Shown in pieces: positions 15,389-22,583 of a stretch of DNA of 33,061 nucleotides. The number at the start of each line of letters is the position of its first letter. Position 1 is the first letter of the stretch. The notes below the pieces were generated by a model, which worked only from the letters and a program-made list of their open reading frames with translations, ran no database searches and was not told where the DNA came from. A program made the position numbers and the translations under genes. This stretch comes from PUMD01 sp964599275 (GTDB taxonomy: Bacteria > Bacillota > Sulfobacillia > SLMV01). Location of the stretch: NCBI GenBank assembly GCA_964599275.1, contig CAZRFK010000012.1, forward strand, positions 1 through 33,061. The letters run 5' to 3'.

Positions 15389-16321
15389 TCAATCGGTAAG
15401 CGCCTCAACAAATACGTCGGTATTGTGTTTCAGCATCTTTACCAGAGTTTCTGCACCGCTGCCTTCAGCTCCAAGATCGTCGCTGTAAACAACGCCCCCG
15501 ATGGCAACCCCCGTTTCCTCAGAGATACTTTCCATATACTGCGGACTGATGGTGTTTTCTCTGAAAACTGCCGGAATCTCCCTTTCTTCCACCAGCTCGA
15601 TGATTCTGGCAATCTGCTGAGGAGTACCTTCCTCTGGCGAATTGATCTCCCAGATCCCCCGGCTTTCAAACCCGTAGGCTTCAGCATAATATTTGAAGCA
15701 GTTCTCGCTGGTTATTATTACCCGCTTTTGTTCGGGAATTCTGGCAGCTTCTTCTGTGATGTACTCATGTAAGGAAGTGAGCTCCTCGGCGTAATTATCA
15801 GCCCTTTGCCGGTAGTAGTCCTCACCGTCGGGATCAAGTTCCACAACGGTAGAAAGGATTTTTTCCACGTAATAATCCCTGACGTATTCTGCGTTTAACC
15901 ACAGATGAGGATCAGGCGCATCAGAATCCTTCAAAGGTATGGTCGGTCCTTCCTCTGCGGCCGCCACAACCGGTACATCTGCTACATTCCCGGTTATCTG
16001 TGTCAGCCAGACCTCAAGATTGTAACCGTTTATAAAAAACGCATCAGCATCGCTGACTTTCTGAAAATCACTGGGCACCGGTTCATATTCTTCCGGCTCC
16101 TCACCCAGTGGAACCAGATATTCGACCTGGGCCCGTTCCCCCACTATCTGTTCGGTAATATCGGCGACAATGGATATGCTGGTGACGATCTGCAGATGTT
16201 CGGATTCCTCCTCAACCTGCTGCACACCGGCACATCCGGCCAGCGCAAATATACCCACCGCAGCTATCATCACCATCAGACTGATTGCCGTGATGGATGA
16301 ATCTGAAATAGCTCTCAGCAT
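15389..16321 (-). CDS. Metal-binding lipoprotein of a Mn/Zn/Fe ABC transporter, variant ligand
   Basis: A 310-residue protein. A signal peptide with lipobox ALAGC (acylated Cys30) is followed by the cluster-9 (PsaA/TroA/ZnuA) binding-protein fold. Family ligands: the usual first His in DPHxYEP is replaced by Glu77 (EPEEYEP); His139 in DPHLWL, Glu206 in TSENCFKYY and Asp281 or Asp282 in YSDDLG are kept. There is no His-rich loop of the zinc-specific type. Family knowledge: H-H-E-D sets favour Mn or Fe; E-H-E-D is unusual and leaves the metal open. The ATG at 16321 follows AGGAGGG by nine bases. Third gene of the operon after ATPase and permease. It ends at the hairpin 15288-15332. Confidence 0.9.
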   Translation of the reverse strand: MLRAISDSSITAISLMVMIAAVGIFALAGCAGVQQVEEESEHLQIVTSISIVADITEQIVGERAQVEYLVPLGEEPEEYEPVPSDFQKVSDADAFFINGYNLEVWLTQITGNVADVPVVAAAEEGPTIPLKDSDAPDPHLWLNAEYVRDYYVEKILSTVVELDPDGEDYYRQRADNYAEELTSLHEYITEEAARIPEQKRVIITSENCFKYYAEAYGFESRGIWEINSPEEGTPQQIARIIELVEEREIPAVFRENTISPQYMESISEETGVAIGGVVYSDDLGAEGSGAETLVKMLKHNTDVFVEALTD

Positions 16322-16349
16322 CTCAATTTTCCCTCCTGTGAAAAATTAT

Positions 16350-17192
16350 TCACGCAGATATGAAATCGACAATTAACTTCTGGTAAGCAAAGGCAGCTGC
16401 AAATAATGCGCTGGCTGCCAAGACAATGGAACCTCCGGTGGCCACATCATAGATGAACGAAAAATATACTCCGCTCACAGCTGACACCACTCCAACTGCA
16501 GCTGACAGCACCAACATGTATGGAAGTCTTTCAGTCAGAACAAAAGCTGTGGCAGCAGGCGTGATCAGCATTGCCACCACCAAAATTACACCTACCGTCT
16601 GCAGCGATGCCACTATAACCACCGACAGAAGTATCATCAGCAGGTAGTGAATTTTATCCGTAGCAATACCGATGGATTTGGCCATGACCGGATCAAAAGT
16701 AGAGATCACCAGTTCACGGTAAAACACCCATATTGCAGTCAGTGAGATGGCACTGGCAGCTGTTGTGAGAATCAGATTGTTGCGCGAAACCGCCAGCACA
16801 TTACCAAACAGGATGTTCCACAGATTCACCTCGGTGCCCCCGACTGCGGTTACCATCACAATTCCCAGGGCAAAAGCAGCGGTGAACAGGATCCCAATAG
16901 CCGTATCATCATCAATCTTGCTGTTCTGGCTGATATAACCAATCCCTAAAGCCGTGAGAATGCCAGTCAGAACAGCACCAAAAAAGAAACTGACTCCGAC
17001 CAGATAGGAAACAACCACACCGGGCAGCACTGCATGTGATATTGCTTCTCCCATTAACGCCAGGCTCCTGAGGATAATAAAACAGCCGATGATTCCGCAG
17101 GTGATCCCAACAATTACTGCAGCAAGCATCGCCTGCTGCAGGTAGCTGTATCTGAATAAGGCTTCAAAAAATATGCTTGGCCCATGAATCAT
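16350..17192 (-). CDS. Metal ABC transporter permease (ZnuB/MntC family)
   Basis: A 280-residue protein with eight or nine helices. The hallmark segments are LRSLALMGEAISHAVLPGVVVSYL (around 40-63, the GEAISHAVLPG coupling motif of this family) and VGVILVVAMLITPAATAF (about 204-221). Forms the membrane channel that imports the metal released by the lipoprotein. The ATG at 17192-17190 overlaps the ATPase stop in ATGA, so translation is coupled; 28 bases separate its stop from the binding-protein start. Confidence 0.94.
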   Translation of the reverse strand: MIHGPSIFFEALFRYSYLQQAMLAAVIVGITCGIIGCFIILRSLALMGEAISHAVLPGVVVSYLVGVSFFFGAVLTGILTALGIGYISQNSKIDDDTAIGILFTAAFALGIVMVTAVGGTEVNLWNILFGNVLAVSRNNLILTTAASAISLTAIWVFYRELVISTFDPVMAKSIGIATDKIHYLLMILLSVVIVASLQTVGVILVVAMLITPAATAFVLTERLPYMLVLSAAVGVVSAVSGVYFSFIYDVATGGSIVLAASALFAAAFAYQKLIVDFISA

Positions 17193-17959
17193 CCCGGGAT
17201 CACCATAATATCTTCATCACGCTGCGGCAGTCTGACGTCCTGATAGGCCTCGGAAAGATTGTCATGGGTGAGGACTTCCTCAGTTGCACCGTGGGCGATA
17301 AGCTTCTGGCTTATCAGCACCAGCATTTCAAAATACTGAAAAGCCCGTTCCAGGTTGTGATGGATGACAAACACCGTGCTCCCCCTCTTTGCAAGGTCTC
17401 TGAGCATCTCCATGATTATTTCTTCCGAAGTATAATCGATGTCGGAAAACGGTTCATCCAAAAAGAACAACTCGGCTTCCTGCGAAAGAGCTCGCGCTAA
17501 AAAAACCCTTTGTCTTTCTCCACCGGACAGTCTGCCGATCTGCTGATCCTTTTTGTGCAGCATTCCCACCTGATGCAGAGACATCTGCACAGCCTTTTCA
17601 TCCTCACCGGCCGGCTTCCTCAACCTCCTGATATATGGATAACGCCCCATCATAACCGCATCATACACAGTTAATGGAAAATTGAGATTCATGTCACTCT
17701 GCTGGGGAACATAAGCCATCCGGTTGGGCGCAATCTCTGAAGGGGGGTTGGAAAAGAGCCGCACCGAACCACTGCGATATCTGATGAGTCCCATCATCGC
17801 TTTCAGCAGTGTGGTTTTGCCTGCACCATTTGGGCCGACAATTCCGGTGATATTTCCCGGTCGAACAGCAAAACTTATACCATCTACCGCGGTGGTATTT
17901 CCATAAGCTATTGACAAATTCTCAACCTCCACAGCGTATCCTTTGACACTATGCTCCAT
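17189..17959 (-). CDS. Metal ABC transporter ATP-binding protein (ZnuC/MntB family)
   Basis: A 256-residue protein. Walker A is GPNGAGKTT (42-50), the Q-loop Gln is Gln86, the signature is LSGGERQR (144-151), Walker B is FFLDEP (165-170) and the switch His lies in VIHHNL. These fit the Mn/Zn/Fe importer ATPases. First gene of the operon; the ATG at 17959 follows GGAGGAGGA by about six bases. Transcription is probably under a metal-dependent repressor acting at the boxes 17977-18048. Confidence 0.95.
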   Translation of the reverse strand: MEHSVKGYAVEVENLSIAYGNTTAVDGISFAVRPGNITGIVGPNGAGKTTLLKAMMGLIRYRSGSVRLFSNPPSEIAPNRMAYVPQQSDMNLNFPLTVYDAVMMGRYPYIRRLRKPAGEDEKAVQMSLHQVGMLHKKDQQIGRLSGGERQRVFLARALSQEAELFFLDEPFSDIDYTSEEIIMEMLRDLAKRGSTVFVIHHNLERAFQYFEMLVLISQKLIAHGATEEVLTHDNLSEAYQDVRLPQRDEDIMVIPG

Positions 17960-17976
17960 TGTGGGTCCTCCTCCGG

Positions 17977-18048
17977 TTAGCTTATCTAAACAAAGTTAGG
18001 CTTAACTAAATAACCATTCATTAATTATGTATTGTTGAGCTCAGCTAA
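17977..18048 (-). promoter_or_regulatory. Three TTAG/CTAA boxes upstream of the metal operon (DtxR/MntR-type operators)
   Basis: TTAGCTTATCTAA (17977-17989), TTAGGCTTAACTAA (17996-18009) and TTGAGCTCAGCTAA (18035-18048) share an interrupted TTAG...CTAA dyad similar to the half-sites of DtxR/IdeR operators (TTAGGTTAGCCTAACCTAA in the literature). They lie 18-90 bases before the ATPase start, the expected place for metal-responsive repression. The first overlaps the start of the leader. No regulator gene is in the window. The binding protein (DtxR, MntR, TroR) is inference. Confidence 0.55.
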
Positions 18049-18174
18049 ACGTGCTTGTCCAGGGGTTTGAAATTCTATGGAAGTAACCACACGATCTTTC
18101 TGAAAAGTTCAAGGAGGCAAAAACACACGAGGATACGCACTTTCATGGGGAAAATTACACAGATCTGTCCTGCT

Positions 18175-18357
18175 TTATGCAGCCGCCTGTTCCGAAAAAT
18201 GACCGGGGCAGGGAGCCTTGTGAACATAATGCAAACATTTTTCGCAGCAGGTGCTGCTCGGTACACCCGACGAATCATCCGAAACAGAGGCTTCTTTATA
18301 GGCCATTATTAAATCATCTACTGACCAGACGAAGTTTTTTGTCACCACAGGATTCAA
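18175..18357 (-). CDS. Possible small cysteine-rich protein of unknown function
   Basis: A 60-residue reading frame, possible TTG start at 18357, with gene-like codon use. The C-terminal half carries CCEKC and then CPGHF, a four-Cys cluster (CC-x2-C-x8-C) that could bind metal. No ribosome binding site is convincing. It lies on the same strand about 130 bases above the metal-operon boxes, and AACTAACTAAAA near 18459-18470 resembles a half-box of the same type. I recognise no family. It could be a chance frame. Confidence 0.25.
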   Translation of the reverse strand: MNPVVTKNFVWSVDDLIMAYKEASVSDDSSGVPSSTCCEKCLHYVHKAPCPGHFSEQAAA

Positions 18358-18615
18358 TCCCGACGCCTGCCCCGCAGAGAAGAATCAATTGAAAGATTTA
18401 CTCACCCCAGGCTTGAGCCGATGGTGGGAATACGAGAGTTGCTGATTGAAGAATTGTTGAAACTAACTAAAACACACCGGTGTAAAAGATTTCGGTTGAT
18501 TGTACACTGGTATCTGTTCTGTGTGCAGTAAACAACTGCAATCAGGGCATTTGTAATGACTCTCCCGCTCGAACCACAGCATGAAAAAAGTCAATGAAAT
18601 GATCCAATACATCAT

Positions 18616-19587
18616 CTAATCAGCTGTGTGTGCTGAAAGAAAGGCTCTGACTTCCTCCGCCAACTCATTAAATATATCCCTCACCGACATAATCTCATCA
18701 ATCAGGTAAGCTCTTTCTCCTGCAAAAACCAGACCCTCCCGCATATTTCCTTCCTCAGCTTTGACCAGGGCTTCCATAACACAGAAACTGCGGGAGCATT
18801 TTTTCAGACACAGATAATCGCAAGTCTCACCGGTGGTTACACTACCCTCATTCAATCTGTCGAGAAATTCATTCTTGAGGGCTCTACCGGTCAGGCCCAC
18901 CGGACTATCAACCAGAACACTGCTGAGTGGGTCAGAGTTTATGTAGAGATTTTTGAAGTTATCATCTGCTGCGCATTCCTCGCTGGCCACAAACCTAGAA
19001 CCCATCTGAACCCCGGAGGCACCACGGTTTATCATTCTTACAATATCACTGCCTGTGACAATCCCGCCTGCGGCAATTATCGGCAGTTGAACTTTATCTT
19101 TTATTTCAGAAAGGAGAGTATTCACTGGGACATCAGTACCGAGATGCCCTCCAGCTTCCTTGCCCTCCACGACAATTGCTGATGCACCCAATTTTTCAGA
19201 AATTTTAGCTAATTTGGCAGAAGAAACGATGGGGACTATTTCCACGCCATGTTTTCTGCAAATACTGAACATATCCCGGGAAAAACCCGCCCCGGCGACA
19301 ATCAGATCTATTCTTTCCTTCACTGATGCAGACAAAAGATCTTTGAAATTACGCACAGCTACCATGATATTTACACCAATAATTCCGTCCGACATCTCCC
19401 TGGCCCGACGGATCTCAGAGATCAGCTCATCCACATCCATACCAGAACCGGCTATGAGTCCTATGCCTCCCTCGTCAGCCACTGCAGCAGCCAGAGGAGC
19501 TGTGGAGATTCTAACCGCCAGGCCTCCCTGAATTATTGGTACCTTTGCTAACAGATCTCCAATCTTTAAATCCGGTAACCCAAAAAT
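18616..19587 (-). CDS. Nitronate monooxygenase / FabK-like FMN protein with apparent ATT start
   Basis: A 323-residue TIM-barrel flavoprotein. The N-terminus FGLPDLKIGDLLAKVPIIQGGLAV matches the PIIQGGM start of 2-nitropropane dioxygenase/FabK proteins. Further motifs: VVEGKEAGGHLG (about 154-165), IIAAGGIVTG (FMN phosphate) and GASGVQMGSRFVASEEC. A Cys-rich tail segment (about 255-275, CDYLCLKKCSRSFC) has four Cys, unusual for the family and possibly metal-binding. The frame opens after a TGA and has no ATG, GTG or TTG before the conserved N-terminus; the chosen ATT (19587-19585) sits five bases after AGGAGGAG. Members oxidise nitronates or reduce enoyl-ACP; no fatty-acid genes are adjacent, so nitronate monooxygenase is the cautious label. 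Confidence 0.85.
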   Translation of the reverse strand: MFGLPDLKIGDLLAKVPIIQGGLAVRISTAPLAAAVADEGGIGLIAGSGMDVDELISEIRRAREMSDGIIGVNIMVAVRNFKDLLSASVKERIDLIVAGAGFSRDMFSICRKHGVEIVPIVSSAKLAKISEKLGASAIVVEGKEAGGHLGTDVPVNTLLSEIKDKVQLPIIAAGGIVTGSDIVRMINRGASGVQMGSRFVASEECAADDNFKNLYINSDPLSSVLVDSPVGLTGRALKNEFLDRLNEGSVTTGETCDYLCLKKCSRSFCVMEALVKAEEGNMREGLVFAGERAYLIDEIMSVRDIFNELAEEVRAFLSAHTAD

Positions 19588-20014
19588 GTGAACTCCTCCT
19601 CAATTAGCATTGAAAAGTGGGATAGTTGTTTCTTAGGATGAACAAGAGAGCATCTCTTTACAATTTAAAGCAATTCCTCGACATAATCAACAGTATTTAT
19701 GATTTTCTCCCGAATTCGTCACATATTCATCCCAGTTTTCGGCCTGTTCTGGAAATACCCGAGAGATAGAATGTTCTTCAGATTCTCGAATGATGCAGGA
19801 AAGTGCTGGATGTCATATCTGGGCTGCTGAAGGGAATCCTGTCCCCTGTCAGACTCTGAGGTTTATGCTGTCGGGGGTTTCCTTTCTGCAACCCCTTCCT
19901 TTGGACCGGTTGAACGTCTGCCTCTATGCACTCACTCCTGGCAAGTATTCGATAAATAAAACGGCTGTTGGTAAACCAGTGATCAGATATCAAGGGGCTT
20001 TCTAGCGCACGACT
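19588..20014. other. Gene-free stretch between flavoprotein and moaA relic
   Basis: About 430 bases; short open frames on both strands show no family likeness. The promoter of the flavoprotein gene should lie near 19610-19680 on the minus strand but I see no clear boxes. The upstream part of the decayed moaA may extend here beyond recognition. Confidence 0.4.
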
Positions 20015-20323
20015 TGAAGATATGCTGCACCCCCGGCCAGCGAAATAAGGCGCCAGCGCACGGTGCCTATCGCCGCGGTCACCGAGCATTTCTGCGGCCA
20101 CTGCAACCGTCTGCGTTTGACCGCTGACAGGCAGCTGCGCCACTGCCTACTGGATGAAGGTCGTGTAGATCTCAGTGCACCCCTGCGGTCGGGGGCGAAA
20201 AGGAATGAACTGGTGGAGTTGATCAGGGAGGCCGCCGGACGTAACCCCCTCAAACACGCCGTGGATGGTGAAAATGCAGGCTCTACCTGCAGGGACAAGA
20301 AGATGTCCAAACTGGGAGACTGA
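20015..20323 (+). pseudogene. moaA: moaA remnant (C-terminal third of the GTP 3',8-cyclase)
   Basis: The frame reads VPIAAVTEHFCGHCNRLRLTADRQLRHCLLDEGRVDL from the GTG at 20063, continuing to PLRSGAKRNELVELIREAAGRNP and stopping at 20323. This is the C-terminal [4Fe-4S] region of MoaA, with all three cluster Cys present (C-x2-C-x13-C). The radical-SAM N-terminal two thirds (about 220 residues with CxxxCxxC) are missing, and a TGA interrupts the frame just upstream. It cannot make an active enzyme. It is the first of three broken genes in a row and suggests loss of molybdenum-cofactor synthesis at this locus. Confidence 0.8.
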
Positions 20324-20330
20324 CTGAACG

Positions 20331-20789
20331 ATGAAAGAGAGGATTGAAATGGACAAATGTACGGGAGAAATTGTTGCTGTTTGCATCAGCGAAAAAAAGA
20401 TATCCCGAACTGAATGTAATGGAAGGTCGGCTGAATCCGGGCCACAGACTCCCAGGCGATTCGCACGCTGGAGAATGCACCGCCAGGTGAGTCTTCTGGC
20501 CGCATAAAGCATACAGAAGATGGTCAAGATGGGCCTGAAAGTCGGTCCGGGAGATTTCGCGGAAAACCTGACCACCAAGGGGATCCATCTGCACAACCAG
20601 CCGAAGGGAACTGTGCTTCATATTGGCGATGCCGATCCTGCGATGTTCCACATCACCCAGATCGGAAAGGAATGCCACTCCCGCTGTGCCATCTATCATC
20701 AGGCGGGTGACTGTATGGTTTTCGCGGAGGTCATCCACGGAGGTGCGGTCTCAGCAGGTGATAGCATCAGGGTTGTGCCGGCTGAGTAG
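20331..20789 (+). pseudogene. MOSC-domain protein gene, broken by frameshifts and a stop
   Basis: The start MDKCTGEIVAVCISEKK (ATG at 20331 or 20349) matches MOSC proteins of clostridia. The middle is readable only in another frame (EGRLNPGHRLPGDSHAGE, about 20420-20475), then the original frame resumes with HRQVSLLA. TAA at 20505-20507 interrupts it where the family has Glu, and the rest follows in frame: VGPGDFAENLTTKGI, ITQIGKECHSRCAIYHQ and AGDCMVF. The conserved MOSC Cys is in the KECHSRC motif. Two compensating shifts plus one nonsense codon make this a decayed gene. MOSC proteins handle sulfurated molybdenum cofactor, matching the adjacent moaA remnant. Confidence 0.82.
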
Positions 20790-20832
20790 GAATCTCTCGG
20801 AGCAGATGGAGCACCCGGTGGGTGAGGCAACC

Positions 20833-21153
20833 ATGGATGCAAGGACACAGATGGAGAAAATTGACTGTACAGTTCGCTACGTTCCCCACGAAAAAATTAT
20901 CGATTACATGGCCTGCTACCGGGTTGCTTACCAGGGCGAGGAGATCTAGCCTCCGGCGGAGGAGAGGCTGGGAATTCCCGTTGATGAGGTGTGGCTTTCG
21001 AAAAAACTCAAGAGATATGAAAGTTTCATCCTCTTTCACGAGCTGGCCGAGTTCGGCTGCGATCTCGACTGTCTGGTCATGAATGACTGGTACCCCGGAA
21101 GGTCGAGACCATCTCCCCTCCCGTCCGCTGCAGGAGACCTGACCCCCACATAA
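20833..21153 (+). pseudogene. Unknown gene with in-frame TAG, probably decayed
   Basis: From ATG 20833 the frame reads MDARTQMEKIDCTVRYVPHEKII...YQGEEI, is interrupted by TAG at 20947-20949, and continues in the same frame with PVDEVWLSKKLKRYESFILFHELAEFG to TAA at 21151-21153. The FHELAE segment resembles the HExxE/HExxH motif of small metallopeptidase-like proteins, but I cannot name the family. A GGTGAGG ribosome binding site precedes the ATG. Pyrrolysine insertion at TAG is conceivable but unlikely because the two neighbours upstream are clearly broken. Confidence 0.55.
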
Positions 21154-21637
21154 AAGAAGTGGTTCCATTCGGGATAAAGTCATGAGACCTTGTGAAGCAT
21201 GGAACGCCCATATATCACATTAGGTGCCTCTCTCAGCTGTCCCCCTCCGCCAGATCTGAAATTCAGTCAACATGGGAAAACGGGCAGACAAAATCTGTTG
21301 GTGGTCTTTTGTTTCATGCACATTCATACACACCATCAATCCGGAAGTCGGTCGTCAGCTAGGCCCAACAGAGCAGCCACAACATATTGTGAGCAGTATG
21401 TAACCACGCGCCTACCGCTCGTATATCCCATTGCGATGTCCACCCCACAAGGAACTCTTTCATTCAAAACCCGAGCGGCCTGTTTCCCCCACCACTCTAC
21501 AGAAAAATCACTGCGCTACCTATTGTCAATAGCAACAGGAGAGCATAGCAGGATTCTCATGAAAGAGAAGTAGATTAAACAGATTGACCAAATAATCCAA
21601 AACCCTGAGAGAGAATTCACCGGGACATGGCTTATGC
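21154..21637. other. Gene-free stretch after the pseudogene row
   Basis: About 480 bases. The longest open frame (124 codons, plus strand) has no family likeness and odd composition (runs of Pro, His and Ser). Possibly decayed sequence belonging to the same lost locus. ACCGG near 21620 and CCGGT near 21650 could form a weak hairpin that ends the small gene at 21638. Confidence 0.4.
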
Positions 21638-21820
21638 TCATCCTTGAGTCCGGTAAATCTCGCGTGCACTGTCCGAACAGGATTTTTTCTCCTTTATTTT
21701 GGGAATCAATGATTTCAGGACAAACTCCAGAGCCTCCTCGGGATCGCGGTCAATCTTTATCCGCTCGATCTCCATTAACTCCTTGTCATTCAAAACCAAC
21801 AGCGTCTTGTCAGAAGACAT
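21638..21820 (-). CDS. Small conserved-looking hypothetical protein
   Basis: A 60-residue, strongly helical and acidic/basic protein: LLVLNDKELMEIERIKIDRDPEEALEFVLKSLIPKIKEKKSCS. The start is well supported: AAGAGGTG precedes the ATG at 21820-21818 by about six bases, and a TATAAT -10 lies at 21862-21857. The composition suggests a soluble two-helix protein. I do not recognise the family; the clear start and promoter make it a real gene rather than a chance frame. Confidence 0.72.
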   Translation of the reverse strand: MSSDKTLLVLNDKELMEIERIKIDRDPEEALEFVLKSLIPKIKEKKSCSDSAREIYRTQG

Positions 21821-21856
21821 AATGACACCTCTTTTCTATTGCGAAAGTCAATATTA

Positions 21857-21862
21857 ATTATA
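21857..21862 (-). promoter_or_regulatory. -10 element for the small gene at 21638-21820
   Basis: A perfect TATAAT on the minus strand, 37 bases before the ATG. The -35 is weak (TTTACT at a 19-base spacing). Confidence 0.45.
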
Positions 21863-21899
21863 ACAGTGGAGAAAGTAGATAAGTAAATACCTATATACC

Positions 21900-21928
21900 T
21901 TGACAACTATATTGCAATTTACCAATAT
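21900..21928 (+). promoter_or_regulatory. Candidate promoter for the thioredoxin-DUF5714 cassette
   Basis: A perfect TTGACA -35 (21900-21905), a 17-base spacer and CAATAT (21923-21928) as a -10; AATATA with an 18-base spacer is equally possible. It would give a leader of about 245 bases to the GTG at 22181, with dyads at 21990-22012 and 22033-22055. Confidence 0.45.
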
Positions 21929-21989
21929 ATCCTTGAAGGGGAAAGTGTAACTTATTGATGAAGGCGGGATGCTTTTGTGAAATAATTAT

Positions 21990-22012
21990 GTATCAGTTCA
22001 CCCTAGTGATAC
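21990..22012. promoter_or_regulatory. Dyad GTATCA-N11-TGATAC in the cassette leader
   Basis: GTATCA (21990-21995) and TGATAC (22007-22012) are perfect inverted arms, about 65 bases after the TTGACA promoter. It could be an operator or an RNA hairpin. A second dyad, CAGTCA/TGACTG, follows near 22035-22060. No regulator is assigned. Confidence 0.3.
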
Positions 22013-22180
22013 AGTGTTAGCATAAAAGAAATGACAGTCAGCTCGTTCAAAGTATTTGACTGAGACCATTGGACACTGTCACTTTATGTTTATCTATAAC
22101 AAGTACCCTGTTGACTGAAACGACAGCAGACCAGCTCCTACCAATAAGTCCCATAACAACTTGAAAGGAGGTGCCAGAAA

Positions 22181-22423
22181 GTGCAGATAGAAGTTTTGGG
22201 TCCCGGTTGTCCGAAGTGTAAAAAAACTGCAGAACTCTTAAAAGAAATACTCACAGAACTGGACATTGATGCCCGGATTAAAAAGATCACAGACATCAAT
22301 GAAATGGCCGAAAAAGGGGTGATGATGACTCCTGCGGTCATAATTGACGGTGAGGTAAAGCTGGAAGGTCGAGTTCCCGGTCGCAAAGACATTCGGTCCT
22401 GGTTGGCCGAAGAAACCGGTTAA
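22181..22423 (+). CDS. Thioredoxin/glutaredoxin-like small redox protein (CPKC)
   Basis: An 80-residue protein beginning with GTG behind AAAGGAGGTG, the best ribosome binding site in the region. Redox motif GCPKCKK (Cys10 and Cys13) and cis-Pro loop MTPAVIIDG (Pro51) match the MTH895/TM0996 group of small thioredoxin-fold proteins, which act as dithiol reductants in archaea and anaerobes. First gene of a plus-strand set with the DUF5714-like protein, aminotransferase and Fe-S protein. The partner it reduces is unknown; the Cys-rich protein next door is a candidate. Confidence 0.92.
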   Translation: MQIEVLGPGCPKCKKTAELLKEILTELDIDARIKKITDINEMAEKGVMMTPAVIIDGEVKLEGRVPGRKDIRSWLAEETG

Positions 22424-22470
22424 TCAAGATGCAGACAGTGACCACTGTAAGACTCTCTTGCATGAAAGCC

Positions 22471-22520
22471 CCGGGCAGCACTACTGAATTTGATACACAA
22501 AATTCAGGGACGCTGTCCGG
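22471..22520 (+). repeat. Two-tier hairpin between the thioredoxin and DUF5714-like genes
   Basis: CCGGGCAGC (22471-22479) pairs with GCTGTCCGG (22512-22520), nine pairs including one G-U. Inside, CTGAATTT (22484-22491) pairs with AAATTCAG (22500-22507), eight perfect pairs. No T-run follows, so it is not a simple terminator. It may stabilise or process the transcript, or act as a leader element of the 22584 gene. Confidence 0.5.
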
Positions 22521-22583
22521 AGTCGAATAGACAACTGTACTGATACACAGAAAACCCAGGAGACAGGAGAGGAGACATAAGTC

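Noticed and set aside
18055..18312. 85-codon plus-strand frame above the metal operon
   Set aside because: No ribosome site and no family likeness; it is antisense to the other possible short frame there.
20505..20507. Recoding of the MOSC in-frame stop
   Set aside because: The codon is TAA, which has no known recoding amino acid, and the gene also has frameshifts.
21199..21573. 124-codon plus-strand frame
   Set aside because: Skewed composition, no homology signal, no clear start; treated as non-coding.
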